Shown piece after piece: positions 24,490 to 33,688 of a DNA stretch of 64,000 nt. Each line of letters begins with the position of its first letter. Positions within the stretch are counted from its first letter, which is position 1. Under the pieces are notes generated by a model that did not search any database, had not been told where the DNA came from, and saw only the letters and a program-made list of their open reading frames with translations. Position numbers and translations under genes: made by a program. The DNA is from Corynebacterium tapiri (lineage in GTDB: Bacteria; Actinomycetota; Actinomycetes; Mycobacteriales; Mycobacteriaceae): positions 1 to 64,000 of the forward strand of contig NZ_VDHJ01000009.1 of the NCBI RefSeq assembly GCF_006334925.1, given 5' to 3'.

Positions 24490-24495
24490 TACACT
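24490..24495 (+). promoter_or_regulatory. -10 box of the GNAT gene (leaderless)
   Basis: TACACT ends 7 nt before the ATG at 24503 and no ribosome site lies between, so the message is probably leaderless. Confidence 0.5.
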
Positions 24496-24502
24496 TCCAG
24501 CC

Positions 24503-25006
24503 ATGCACAACGTGACCATCCGCCGCGAAACCGATGCGGATATCTCTGCCATCTCGCAGGTCACTAACGCGGCTTTCGCTGAGGTGGAGTACTCGAGCGG
24601 GACGGAGGCGGAGATCGTCGAGAAGCTACGCGACAGCGACAACCTGGCAGTTTCTCTGGTGGCAGTGGCAGGGCCCGACATCGTGGGGCATGTCGCAATG
24701 TCTCCCGTGCGCATCGAGGACGGCACCGGAGGCTGGTTCGGCCTGGGGCCGGTGTCGGTGCACCCAACGCACCAGAATCAGGGAATCGGGTCCGCGCTGG
24801 TGGAGGCTGCACTGCAGGCACTACGCGAGGGCCTGGCCGGTGGCGTGGTGGTGCTGGGCGAGCCGCGGTTTTATCAGCGCTTCGGGTTCGCCAAGGCGGA
24901 GCGCCTGACCTACCCCGGAGCGCCCGCGCAGTACTTCACGGCCCTACGGCTTTGCGACTCCCGCTACCCCGCTGGCGACGTCACCTATCACCCAGCATTT
25001 TCGTAG
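24503..25006 (+). CDS. GNAT-family N-acetyltransferase
   Basis: The 167-residue protein has the GNAT fold: IRRETDADISAISQVTNAAF at the start and the acetyl-CoA-binding VSVHPTHQNQGIGSALVEAA (motif A, about residues 88-107), then VVLGEPRFYQRFGFAKAERL, typical of the YhbS/putative acetyltransferase group. It should acetylate a small molecule or protein N terminus in the cytosol. An upstream open frame reaches into repeat copy 2, but the TACACT box placed 7 nt before 24503 supports this ATG. Its end overlaps the convergent HhH/DUF1801 gene by 19 nt. Confidence 0.87.
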   Translation: MHNVTIRRETDADISAISQVTNAAFAEVEYSSGTEAEIVEKLRDSDNLAVSLVAVAGPDIVGHVAMSPVRIEDGTGGWFGLGPVSVHPTHQNQGIGSALVEAALQALREGLAGGVVVLGEPRFYQRFGFAKAERLTYPGAPAQYFTALRLCDSRYPAGDVTYHPAFS

Positions 25007-25575
25007 GCCTCGCGCACCGCACGCGCGAGCACATCCAGGTCCACGTCCTCCGGTTTATTGATGTACACGCAGCTCGCCCCCGCGGTGTACGTGCCCAACT
25101 CCGGAGTCGGCGAAATACCGTAGAGGGAAATCTTGGCCTTGCGTGGGCTGAATCCCACGGCGAAGGTCACGCCCTCGGCCCCGTCGGCGTAGCTAAAGCG
25201 GCGCTCACCAAACCCGATCATGGTGTCGCCCCACATGGCGGGAGAGGTGCGCGTCGCCACGCGAAACAGCTCCATCAGCAGTTCTCCGTGCGCTTGTCGA
25301 CGCCCCTGCAACCCCCGAAGAAACTCCTCCGGCGAGGCGTCTGTGCGCCCACTTTTAGGGGCACGCGCAGACCCCGGAACCTCGCGCAAAGTCATACCCC
25401 GCTCCACGAGCGCAGCCTGCACCCGCTCGAGCCCGCGGGCCCCGACCCCGTGCATGACGAGCAGCTCCGGATGGGATGCCTCGTCGAGCGATTCCAAAGT
25501 GGAAAAACCAGCCTCCGCCAGCGCGGAACGCAGCGGACGAGACAGGCCCGGGATGTCTTCCAAAGAGGTGCTCAT
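24988..25575 (-). CDS. Helix-hairpin-helix plus DUF1801 (YdhG-like) protein
   Basis: The 195-residue protein starts with a helix-hairpin-helix-like segment (IPGLSRPLRSALAEAGFSTL and LLVMHGVGARGLERVQAALV, residues 8-60), a short linker, then a DUF1801 domain (TSPAMWGDTMIGFGERRFSY, ...SPRKAKISLYGISPTPEL) from about residue 80. DUF1801 belongs to the iron-transport-associated fold of unknown function. The fusion suggests nucleic-acid binding, but no partner is visible. It is a single leftward gene, convergent with the GNAT gene and divergent from the App1-like gene. Confidence 0.78.
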   Translation of the reverse strand: MSTSLEDIPGLSRPLRSALAEAGFSTLESLDEASHPELLVMHGVGARGLERVQAALVERGMTLREVPGSARAPKSGRTDASPEEFLRGLQGRRQAHGELLMELFRVATRTSPAMWGDTMIGFGERRFSYADGAEGVTFAVGFSPRKAKISLYGISPTPELGTYTAGASCVYINKPEDVDLDVLARAVREAYENAG

Positions 25576-25638
25576 AAAGGTGAGTGTAGGTGTGGCTTAA
25601 CCCTTCAGGAATCGGGCTGAAAAAGTAGGCTCTACGTC

Positions 25639-26676
25639 ATGGGACTTTCTGACATCGTTCGCACCGCAGAGCAAAAAATCAACGAGTTCGGCGTGCGCCG
25701 CACACAAAACCAGGGATGGGTTCCCACCATCCACCCCTACCGCGGTTATGGCACGCAGCAGCGAATCCACGTGATCGGACGCGTGCTCATGGAAGATCCT
25801 GATTTTGAGCAGAAAGCCAGCAAACGCACCGTGGCCCTGGAGGAGGCCCAGCGGGGCTACCGCCAGTTCTTCACCGTCCAGGTGGGAGATGTGCCGGTGC
25901 GTGTACACATCGGCGACTCCGTTGTGGAGACCTTCACCAACGACAACGGATACTTTGATGTCACGGTGGACAACCACGGCCTGGAACCCGGGTGGAACAC
26001 CGTGACTGTGTGCGCCGAAGGTGCTGAGGACGCCGAAGCCGAGGTCCTGGTGACCAGCGACGACGTGAAGATCGGCCTGGTGTCCGACGTCGACGACACG
26101 GTGCTGGTGACCAACCTGCCCCGTGCGATGCACGCTGCCTACAACTCGTGGGTCAAGCGCACCGACAAGCGCCAGCCGGTCAAGGGCATGTCCCGCTTTT
26201 ACAAGAAGCTCCTGGAAGACCACCCCGATGCCCCGGTGTTCTACCTGTCCACCGGCGCCTGGAACACCTACGACACCCTCGTGCGCTTCCTCGAAGAGGA
26301 GGACCTGCCCAAGGGACCGCTGCTGCTGACAGACTGGGGACCGACCCCAACAGGTCTCTTCCGCAACGGCACCGAGCACAAGAAGGTTCAGCTGCGCAAC
26401 CTCATCATTGACTACCCGGACATCTGCTGGATCCTGGTGGGCGACAACGGACAGCACGACCCGCTGACCTACGGAAACTTGGTCGCCGAACACGCAACCA
26501 AGGTCTGCGGCGTAGCCATCCGTGAGCTCACTCCCGCTGAGCACGTGCTCTCGCACGGCACCACGACCTCGTTAACCGGTCCGGCGCGCACCTCTCGCGC
26601 CGGTGTGCCTACGATTTCCGCGCCAGACGGGGACGCTCTGCTGGCGGAGTATGAGCAGAACCCGTTTGTTAAATAA
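25639..26676 (+). CDS. App1-family phosphatase (DUF2183)
   Basis: The 345-residue protein has an N-terminal beta-sandwich-like part and the App1 catalytic domain with the HAD-like motif SDVDDTVLVT (about residues 152-161), FYLSTGAWNTYDTL and ILVGDNGQHDP. The family includes yeast App1, a Mg-dependent phosphatidate phosphatase that makes diacylglycerol. No signal peptide is present, so it should act at the inner membrane face or in the cytosol. TAGGCT lies exactly 7 nt before the ATG with no ribosome site, indicating a leaderless message. Confidence 0.85.
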   Translation: MGLSDIVRTAEQKINEFGVRRTQNQGWVPTIHPYRGYGTQQRIHVIGRVLMEDPDFEQKASKRTVALEEAQRGYRQFFTVQVGDVPVRVHIGDSVVETFTNDNGYFDVTVDNHGLEPGWNTVTVCAEGAEDAEAEVLVTSDDVKIGLVSDVDDTVLVTNLPRAMHAAYNSWVKRTDKRQPVKGMSRFYKKLLEDHPDAPVFYLSTGAWNTYDTLVRFLEEEDLPKGPLLLTDWGPTPTGLFRNGTEHKKVQLRNLIIDYPDICWILVGDNGQHDPLTYGNLVAEHATKVCGVAIRELTPAEHVLSHGTTTSLTGPARTSRAGVPTISAPDGDALLAEYEQNPFVK

Positions 26677-26720
26677 AAGGCAACGACAAAGTTTCCTGGG
26701 AACTATTAGCATTTATTCCC

Positions 26721-29700
26721 ATGCGTCTTCCCCACAAAGTTGCTGTTGTCGACTGTGAAACCACCGGGTTTTCCACTCAGGACCGCATCATTGAGATCGC
26801 GGTAGTCACCTTCGACCAGGATTTTTCTTCTGAGGAGCGCTTTAGCACCCTCATCCAGCCTGACCGGCACATTCCCAACAGTTTCGTCCATGGCATCACC
26901 GCAAAGGATCTCGACTCAGCTCCGACATTTGGGGAAGTTGCCGGGCGCATTGCATCGCTTCTCGACGATCACATCCTCGTCGCCCATAACGCGGCCTTTG
27001 ATACACGAATGCTCATGCAGGAGTTTTCCCGCCTTGGGCACGATCTCCCTAAGGCAAGCAGCTGGTCGGTGGACACTATGCGGTTGTCTCAACTACACCT
27101 CCCAGGATCACCCTCCTCTTTGGAGGACGCCCTGGTTGCAGTGGGAATTACCAATCGTCAGGCGCACTCCGCGTTGGCCGACGCAGAAGCCACCGCCCAA
27201 CTCTTCCGATCGCTGGTCGAAGCTGGTGCCACATTCGTGGCCCGTCCCGTTCAGATGCCCTCCGGTGCCCTCCAGCACGGAACCGGACCTGCTCTTCCCC
27301 GTCCGATAGCTACCGGGCAAGCCGAAACTGATGCCTACCAGCATGTGCTCATCGAGGCTCTGGATGACGGAGTTATCACCGACGCCGAACGTTCGCATCT
27401 GGAACAGAAGGCTTCGAGCCTGGGTTTGTCACGCGATGAGGCTCACCGAGTACATCTGGAAATGTTAAAGCGGATGGCAGTTCAGGCTTGGGCCGATGGA
27501 ACTGTGACGGCCGACGAGCAGCGCTCGATCTCCGCGGCCGCGGACGCACTAAAGGTAGATAAGCAGCATGTGGAGCGTTTGCTTACGCCTCCTCAGCCTT
27601 CGGTGACGCTGCCCCCTGGTGGCCGCATTGCCTTTACCGGTGAATTCGAGCTACCCCGTGAGGAATGGGAAGCGCGAGCACGTGCTGCTGGCTTCACCGT
27701 AGGTGGCGTGGTTAAGAAGAACTGCGTGCTGGTTGCCGCTGTTAACGAGTCGCGTAGCGGTAAGGCCAAGAAGGCTCGAGCTAATGGGATTCCCATCATC
27801 AGCGAGACTGACCTCGCTCAGCTTCTTTCGCGGTTGCACCAGAAAGCGACGGTGGAAGCCGTCGAATCAACGCCTGATCTGGAAGCTGCCAATTTCCCCT
27901 GGTTCACGGATGGGCAGGAAGATCCTCGCTCCGTGGCACGTTCCTGGATTGCGGACAAGAGTTCACTCAAGTTGTCCGAAATGTCGCCTTGTCTGCGTTC
28001 TAACCTGCTTCCGGAAGGCATAGACACGTCGCGTACATGCGTAAAGCGGTGGCTAAATCTGTATCCAGCACCGCTTGATGCCTCGGTCGAAGATTTGAAG
28101 AACATCCCGGGGGTTGGCGCTAAGACCCTGGAGGAATTTGTCCACGCCGTGGTTATCGCAGCGCTGGACGAAGAGGACGACTACCTCAGTTCTGACACCC
28201 TGTACCTAGAAGAAGCTGAAGCTGAGGTTTCCGAAGTCGATGACGCAGAATCAGTTGTTTCTGATGCGGACGTGCTTCTCAGCTGGTTAAGCATCACCAA
28301 CCAACAACTTGCTCCCTTGGTCGCCGAGGCCCCCGAGTCAGTTCGCCTAGCTGCCCGGCGTTTGGATGCACAGGCTGCAGGAAGGCTAGCTCAATCGGTT
28401 AATCAAGTGATCTCCGAATTTAAGTCGATTAGTGCTGAGGATCCGCGTCACGCTGACATCGTCAGCGAGCGCATCCTGGCCAGCACTCCCATGAGCCTCG
28501 AGGAACTAGGCAAACGCCACTCCGTCACCCGTGAACGAATCCGGCAGCTGGAACGGCCGCTGCGCACCCGCGTGCGCGATGCACTGTCGTTCCACATCGC
28601 AGCACTAGAGTCTCAGATCACTGAGCCCGTTCGCCCGGAAAATCTAAAGGCAGCTCACGAGTATTGGGGAACCCCTGTACTTGGTCAAAAGACGCTCCTC
28701 GGCGCAGCTTTAACGTTTTCGGATTCCCTGGTTGATCGCGATGGATGGGTCGAACCTACGACCGCGGTGCAAGAGCTCCTGGAGTTTGCCCAAGCCCATC
28801 AATCTCCCCACGGTGTCTTGCCGTTGGACGAGCTCAAGGAATATGGCCCAAGTGATGATCAGACCCGTCTCGCTTGGTTGCGCAGTGCTGCCCCGCATTG
28901 GGTGATCCTTGATGGCAACGTGTTCACAGCAACTCGATCTACCCAGGACCGAGCAGTCGCCGTATTGGCAGTGCAGCAAACCCCCCTGACCGCCGACGAG
29001 CTGATCGACCTCATTGGTAAAGGCTCACCCCGCTCGCTCGACAACGCGCTGTCTAAGGACGAGCGTGTTCACCGCGTGGGACGCGGCACCTGGGCCCTGG
29101 TGGAGTGGGGCGGAGAGGAGTTCACTACCCTATCTGACCTCATAAAGTCTCGTCTCGAGGCCACTGGTTCATATCCCTTTGACGAGTTAGCCCAAGAGTG
29201 CGAAGAACTCGGAGTCTCGGTGAACTCGTTGCGCACGTACTGCTCAAGCGGAGAATTCCGCATCAAGAACGGCAATATCGTTCACAATGACGAAACGGTA
29301 GAAGTCACAGCTACTCCTGAGGAATCTGCAGGAATGTATATGCGCGATGGCCAGTGGCAATTCTTGGTGGACCTGACTCACGACCATTTGCGCGGATCGG
29401 GATCTCCTGTTCCCCGCTGCCTTGCCGCGATGTTCGACATCCCATTCTTGGGCAAGAGGTCGTTCACCTCTCGTCTGGGCGAACAGGTGATCACTTTTGG
29501 ACGCACGAACGTCACTGTCGGGACGATCCGACGCTTTCTGGTGGACCTCGGCGCTGTCGAAGGGGATCGCGTGTGGTTGAGTTTCGCTCCAGACGGCACG
29601 TTTAACGTCTCCCCAGCAACGGGCCGTTCTCAGGGATTGACAGGGCTTGACGACGTCTTGAATTACGCCGGAATGGATGATCGAGGCAACAGTCTTGCCA

Positions 29701-29810
29701 CCCTTAACGAGGCAGTAGGCCTTAAGCCGGATGCACCCCGGCGCCGCTTGGTGGCAACCTTCAATCACCGACGCGAAGAGGACATCGCTGAGACCGTGCG
29801 CTCCCTATAA
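26721..29810 (+). CDS. Large DEDDh exonuclease-BRCT fusion with sigma-4-like HTH
   Basis: The 1029-residue protein opens with a DnaQ-type DEDDh exonuclease (VAVVDCETTGF with Asp11 and Glu13; AHNAAFD; AHSALADAEAT; about residues 7-170). A TerB-like helical part follows (LDDGVITDAERSHLEQKA, about 210-285), then a BRCT domain (GGRIAFTGEFELPREEW, about 296-370), a helix-hairpin-helix (IPGVGAKTLEEF, about 460), a sigma-70 region 4-like helix-turn-helix (MSLEELGKRHSVTRERIRQL, about 590) and a C-terminal half with further winged-helix-like units. It should degrade or proofread nucleic acid ends while bound to DNA. G+C is lower than the neighbours. TAGCAT lies 8 nt before the ATG. Function of the C-terminal 400 residues is unknown. 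Confidence 0.82.
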   Translation: MRLPHKVAVVDCETTGFSTQDRIIEIAVVTFDQDFSSEERFSTLIQPDRHIPNSFVHGITAKDLDSAPTFGEVAGRIASLLDDHILVAHNAAFDTRMLMQEFSRLGHDLPKASSWSVDTMRLSQLHLPGSPSSLEDALVAVGITNRQAHSALADAEATAQLFRSLVEAGATFVARPVQMPSGALQHGTGPALPRPIATGQAETDAYQHVLIEALDDGVITDAERSHLEQKASSLGLSRDEAHRVHLEMLKRMAVQAWADGTVTADEQRSISAAADALKVDKQHVERLLTPPQPSVTLPPGGRIAFTGEFELPREEWEARARAAGFTVGGVVKKNCVLVAAVNESRSGKAKKARANGIPIISETDLAQLLSRLHQKATVEAVESTPDLEAANFPWFTDGQEDPRSVARSWIADKSSLKLSEMSPCLRSNLLPEGIDTSRTCVKRWLNLYPAPLDASVEDLKNIPGVGAKTLEEFVHAVVIAALDEEDDYLSSDTLYLEEAEAEVSEVDDAESVVSDADVLLSWLSITNQQLAPLVAEAPESVRLAARRLDAQAAGRLAQSVNQVISEFKSISAEDPRHADIVSERILASTPMSLEELGKRHSVTRERIRQLERPLRTRVRDALSFHIAALESQITEPVRPENLKAAHEYWGTPVLGQKTLLGAALTFSDSLVDRDGWVEPTTAVQELLEFAQAHQSPHGVLPLDELKEYGPSDDQTRLAWLRSAAPHWVILDGNVFTATRSTQDRAVAVLAVQQTPLTADELIDLIGKGSPRSLDNALSKDERVHRVGRGTWALVEWGGEEFTTLSDLIKSRLEATGSYPFDELAQECEELGVSVNSLRTYCSSGEFRIKNGNIVHNDETVEVTATPEESAGMYMRDGQWQFLVDLTHDHLRGSGSPVPRCLAAMFDIPFLGKRSFTSRLGEQVITFGRTNVTVGTIRRFLVDLGAVEGDRVWLSFAPDGTFNVSPATGRSQGLTGLDDVLNYAGMDDRGNSLATLNEAVGLKPDAPRRRLVATFNHRREEDIAETVRSL

Positions 29811-30770
29811 CCCCTCAATCTCGCGGCTCGGCTGCGTCTCGGTGGCCAGGATGCCCTCGAGAATGCGGTAGAAGGCCTGGCCGTCGAGCTTTTCAAAGAC
29901 GGTGGCATTCGGCTCGAGGTCGTACTTGTCCCAGGCCATTGCGCTGAAGCCGCGGGTGAGGGTGGACTGGCACTCCACGTCCACGCGGTAGCTGCCCTCC
30001 TGCAGAACCAGTTCGGGGTGGAGCAGGGCTCCCAGCGTGATGGAGTCCGGGTGCGTGGAGCCCATGACGCCAACGGACTCGTTGAAGTCCAGGGTGGCGT
30101 CGCAGACGCGACGGAAGAACTTGCCGATCGGGGTCTTAAAGCGGCACAGGTTGTTGTAGTCTTCGCGGCTGTATGTGGCGTCGACAAGCGTCACCGGATC
30201 CCACGTGACAATCTTCAGATCCTTGAATCCCGCATCCATGACGATCTGCGCGGCCTCGGGGTCCACGTAGAAGTTGAATTCGGCGGACGGGGTGACGTTG
30301 CCGCGGCCGTTGTTAGAGCCACCCATGACGTAGAGCGACTTCACCTTGGAGGCGAAGGAGCGGTCCTTGACCACGGCGGTGGCGATGTTGGTCAGCGGGC
30401 CGATGGCCACGATCGAGATCTCACCGGGCTCGGCGTTGACGGCGTCGATGAGGGCATCGACCCCGTGCTTGGGGTCGACCACGGACTCGTCGAACTCCAT
30501 GCTCAGCCCGCCCGAGCCGTCACCATGAACGTCCTCGGCAGATACCCACGGGCGCATCATGGGACGATCGCAGCCCAGGTGCAGCGGAACCTCGCCCAGC
30601 TTGCCGGCCACGCTCAGGGTCATGGCCGCATTGTGCACCTGGCGCTCGAAGGTGACGTTGCCCGCCACCATGGTTACCGCCCGCAGGTCGCAGGCGGGAT
30701 CGAGAAGCCCCAGGAGAATGGTGACGCAGTCATCCTGCGCCGTGTCAGTATCGATGATGACGGGATGCAT
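29805..30770 (-). CDS. Inosine-uridine-preferring nucleoside hydrolase
   Basis: The 321-residue protein has the Ca-binding motif IIDTDTAQDD at the N terminus and the family segments VAIGPLTNIATAV and VMGGSNNGRGNVTPSAEFNF. It hydrolyses ribonucleosides to base plus ribose in the cytosol. ATG at 30770 places the Asp cluster at residue 6, as usual; an upstream ATG adds three residues. It begins 21 nt after hutI in the same direction, so it is likely the last gene of the hutHUI transcript, an unusual partner. Its stop overlaps the convergent exonuclease gene by 6 nt. Confidence 0.87.
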   Translation of the reverse strand: MHPVIIDTDTAQDDCVTILLGLLDPACDLRAVTMVAGNVTFERQVHNAAMTLSVAGKLGEVPLHLGCDRPMMRPWVSAEDVHGDGSGGLSMEFDESVVDPKHGVDALIDAVNAEPGEISIVAIGPLTNIATAVVKDRSFASKVKSLYVMGGSNNGRGNVTPSAEFNFYVDPEAAQIVMDAGFKDLKIVTWDPVTLVDATYSREDYNNLCRFKTPIGKFFRRVCDATLDFNESVGVMGSTHPDSITLGALLHPELVLQEGSYRVDVECQSTLTRGFSAMAWDKYDLEPNATVFEKLDGQAFYRILEGILATETQPSREIEGL

Positions 30771-30791
30771 GCCCACCATTCTCGCATGGAG

Positions 30792-31973
30792 CTAGCCGAA
30801 CACGACCTCCCCGCCGACGTAGGTGCGCCACGTCGCGGGCATGCCCGGGCGGTAGGCCAGGTCGATCGCGTGGGCGGTATCCAGGACGTGCAGGTCAGCT
30901 GCCGCCCCGGGAACCAGGGTGCCCTTGGCCGGGCGCCCCTGCGGGTCGAGGCCCTGGCCCACATCGTGGCGGCGCAGAGCCTTCGCACCTCCAAAGGTCG
31001 CCGCGCGGACGGCCTCCTCCAGCGTGAGCTTCTGCTGCAGCACGGCGGTGGACACGCAGAAGTTCATCGACGAGGTGTAGGACGTACCCGGGTTGAGGTT
31101 CGAGGCCAGGGCGACCGTGGCGCCTGCGTCGATGAGTCGGCGCAGCGGAGCCAGCGGCTGACGCGTAGACAGGTCGCAGGCGGGCAGGCCGGTGGCAACG
31201 GTTTCGGAGGAAGCGAGCGCCTCGACGTCCTCGTCCGTCAGGTAGTTGACGTGGTCCACCGATGCGGCGCCATACTCCACCGCCAGCTGAACTCCCGGCC
31301 CGTCACCAAGCTGGTTGCCGTGCACGCGCAGGCCCAGGCCCTTGGCTTGGCCGGCCTCGAGCACCCGGCGCGACTGCTCCTCGCTGAAGGCTCCACGCTC
31401 GCAGAACACGTCGATCCACTGCACGTGCTCGGCCACCGCATCCAGCATGTCCCCGACGACCAGGTCGAGGTAGGTTTCTGCGTCCTCGCCTGGTGGGACG
31501 AGATGAGCACCCAGGAAGGTGACATCGTCGACAAGCGTTGCCGCGATCTGCGCGGCCTCCACCTCGGACTCCACGTTCAGGCCGTAGCCGGTCTTGGTCT
31601 CCAGGGTGGTTGTGCCTCCGGCTCGGGCATCGGCACGGCGCTCACGTACCAGCTGCGTCAGTCGCTCCCGCCCAGCCGAACGGGTGGCCTCCATGGTCAG
31701 GGCGATGCCACCGGCCGCGTAGTCCTGGCCAGCCATGCGGGCCTCGAACTCCTCGGCGCGGTTGCCGTCAAAGACCATGTGGGTGTGCGAGTCCACCCAG
31801 CCGGGAAGGACTGCGCGTCCTCCCAGGTCAACACGCTCGTCGGCGGCCCCGGCGTCGGCGGCGCGGCCAACCCACGCGATGGTGGAACCGTCGATGACCA
31901 CGGCCGCATCCTCGATGACCCCGGCCTCAGAGACGGTATGGAGCTGGGATATTCCGGTCAGCAGTGTGGTCAT
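30792..31973 (-). CDS. hutI: Imidazolonepropionase
   Basis: The 393-residue amidohydrolase carries the metal ligands of the HutI group (VDSHTHMVFDGNRAEEFEAR, and HGNQLGDGPG), and the late SNLNPGTSYTSSMNFCVSTA segment. It hydrolyses 4-imidazolone-5-propanoate to N-formimino-L-glutamate, the third step of histidine breakdown. It follows hutU by 3 nt in a hutH-hutU-hutI operon. Length is normal. One motif copy lies at 31526-31536. Confidence 0.93.
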   Translation of the reverse strand: MTTLLTGISQLHTVSEAGVIEDAAVVIDGSTIAWVGRAADAGAADERVDLGGRAVLPGWVDSHTHMVFDGNRAEEFEARMAGQDYAAGGIALTMEATRSAGRERLTQLVRERRADARAGGTTTLETKTGYGLNVESEVEAAQIAATLVDDVTFLGAHLVPPGEDAETYLDLVVGDMLDAVAEHVQWIDVFCERGAFSEEQSRRVLEAGQAKGLGLRVHGNQLGDGPGVQLAVEYGAASVDHVNYLTDEDVEALASSETVATGLPACDLSTRQPLAPLRRLIDAGATVALASNLNPGTSYTSSMNFCVSTAVLQQKLTLEEAVRAATFGGAKALRRHDVGQGLDPQGRPAKGTLVPGAAADLHVLDTAHAIDLAYRPGMPATWRTYVGGEVVFG

Positions 31974-31976
31974 CTA

Positions 31977-33656
31977 TTACTTCTCTCGAGAGTGGAACTG
32001 CATGGGCACGCGCACACCACGCTCCTCGGCAACCTCGTGAGCGCGCTCGTAACCGGCATCGACGTGGCGGATCACGCCCATGCCCGGATCGTTGGTGAGC
32101 ACGGCCTGCAGTTTAGCGGCGGCCAGCTCGGTGCCGTCGGCCACGGTGACCTGACCGGCGTGGATGGAGCGGCCGATGCCCACGCCACCGCCGTGGTGGA
32201 TAGACACCCAGGTGGCACCAGAGGAGGTAGAGGTCAGGGCGTTGAGCAGCGGCCAGTCAGCGATGGCGTCGGAGCCGTCCAGCATGGACTCAGTCTCGCG
32301 GTACGGGGAGGCCACGGAGCCGGAGTCGAGGTGGTCGCGGCCAATAACGATCGGGGCCTTGACCTTGCCCTCGGCAACGAGCTTGTTAAACAGCAGGCCA
32401 GCCTTGTGGCGCTCACCGTAACCCAGCCAGGCGATACGAGCCGGCAGGCCCTCGTACTCGACGTACTCGCCAGCGGCATCGATCCAGGTGTGCAGGTGCT
32501 CGTTGTCGGGGAAGAGCTCCTTGATGGCCTCGTCGGTCACGCGGATGTCCTCCGGGTCACCGGACAGTGCCACCCAGCGGAACGGGCCGAGGCCCTCACA
32601 GAACAGCGGGCGAATGTAGGCGGGCACGAAGCCGGGGAACTCGAAGGCGCGGTTGTAACCAGCGTGGCGAGCCTCGTCGCGGATCGAGTTGCCGTAATCG
32701 AAGACCTCAGCGCCCTCGTCCTGGAACTCCACCATGGCCTGGACCTGGCGGGCCATGGATTCGCGGGACTTCTTGGTAAAGGTCTCCGGGTCATCCTCGG
32801 CCTCGCGTGCCCAGTCATCCACGGTGATCTCGCTGGGCAGGTAGCTCAGCGGGTCGTGCGCGGAGGTCTGGTCGGTGACCACATCGACGGTGATGTCGCC
32901 GGCGCGGTGACGCTCCAGCAGCGCGGGGAAGATGTCGGCGGCGTTGCCGACCACACCGATGGAGACGGCTTCCTTGTTGGCCTTGGCCTCGTTGGCGCGC
33001 GCAATGGCGGCGTCGAGGTCATCGGCGATCTCGTGCAGGTAGCGCTTGGCTTGACGACGCTCCAGGCGGCTGCGGTCCACGTCCGCGATGATGCACACAC
33101 CGCCGTTGAGGGTCACTGCCAGCGGCTGGGCACCACCCATGCCGCCACAACCACCGGTCAGGGTGATGGTGCCGGCCAGGCTGCCCCCGAAGCGCTTCTT
33201 GGCCACAGCGGCGAAGGTCTCGAAGGTGCCCTGCAGGATGCCCTGGGTAGCGATGTAGATCCAGGAACCGGCGGTCATCTGGCCGTACATCATCAGGCCC
33301 TCGGCCTCGAGGCGGCGGAATTCCGGCCAGTTGGCCCAGTCGCCCACCAGGTTCGAGTTAGCGATGAGCACGCGCGGTGCCCAGGCGTTGGTGCGGAAGA
33401 CGCCGACAGGCTTGCCGGACTGCACCAGCAGGGTCTCGTCCTCCTCGAGGTCCTTGAGCGTATCGACGATCGCGTCGAACGCCTCCCAGCTACGCGCCGC
33501 ACGGCCAGTGCCGCCATAAACAACCAGGTCCTCCGGGCGCTCGGCGACCTCGGGGTCGAGGTTGTTCATGAGCATGCGCAGCGGTGCCTCGGTCTGCCAG
33601 CTCTTCGCGTTGAGCTCGGTGCCGCGGGGAGCGCGAACTTCACGGGGGTTAGACAT
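31977..33656 (-). CDS. hutU: Urocanate hydratase
   Basis: The 559-residue protein has the NAD-binding [20 protein letters not shown] and the catalytic Cys region [20 protein letters not shown] typical of urocanase. It converts urocanate to imidazolonepropionate with tightly bound NAD+. It follows hutH by 32 nt and is coupled to hutI. Length fits the family. Found where expected in the operon; no oddities seen. Confidence 0.95.
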   Translation of the reverse strand: MSNPREVRAPRGTELNAKSWQTEAPLRMLMNNLDPEVAERPEDLVVYGGTGRAARSWEAFDAIVDTLKDLEEDETLLVQSGKPVGVFRTNAWAPRVLIANSNLVGDWANWPEFRRLEAEGLMMYGQMTAGSWIYIATQGILQGTFETFAAVAKKRFGGSLAGTITLTGGCGGMGGAQPLAVTLNGGVCIIADVDRSRLERRQAKRYLHEIADDLDAAIARANEAKANKEAVSIGVVGNAADIFPALLERHRAGDITVDVVTDQTSAHDPLSYLPSEITVDDWAREAEDDPETFTKKSRESMARQVQAMVEFQDEGAEVFDYGNSIRDEARHAGYNRAFEFPGFVPAYIRPLFCEGLGPFRWVALSGDPEDIRVTDEAIKELFPDNEHLHTWIDAAGEYVEYEGLPARIAWLGYGERHKAGLLFNKLVAEGKVKAPIVIGRDHLDSGSVASPYRETESMLDGSDAIADWPLLNALTSTSSGATWVSIHHGGGVGIGRSIHAGQVTVADGTELAAAKLQAVLTNDPGMGVIRHVDAGYERAHEVAEERGVRVPMQFHSREK

Positions 33657-33688
33657 TTTCGATCCTGCCTTTCAAACGGGGTGTGTTT

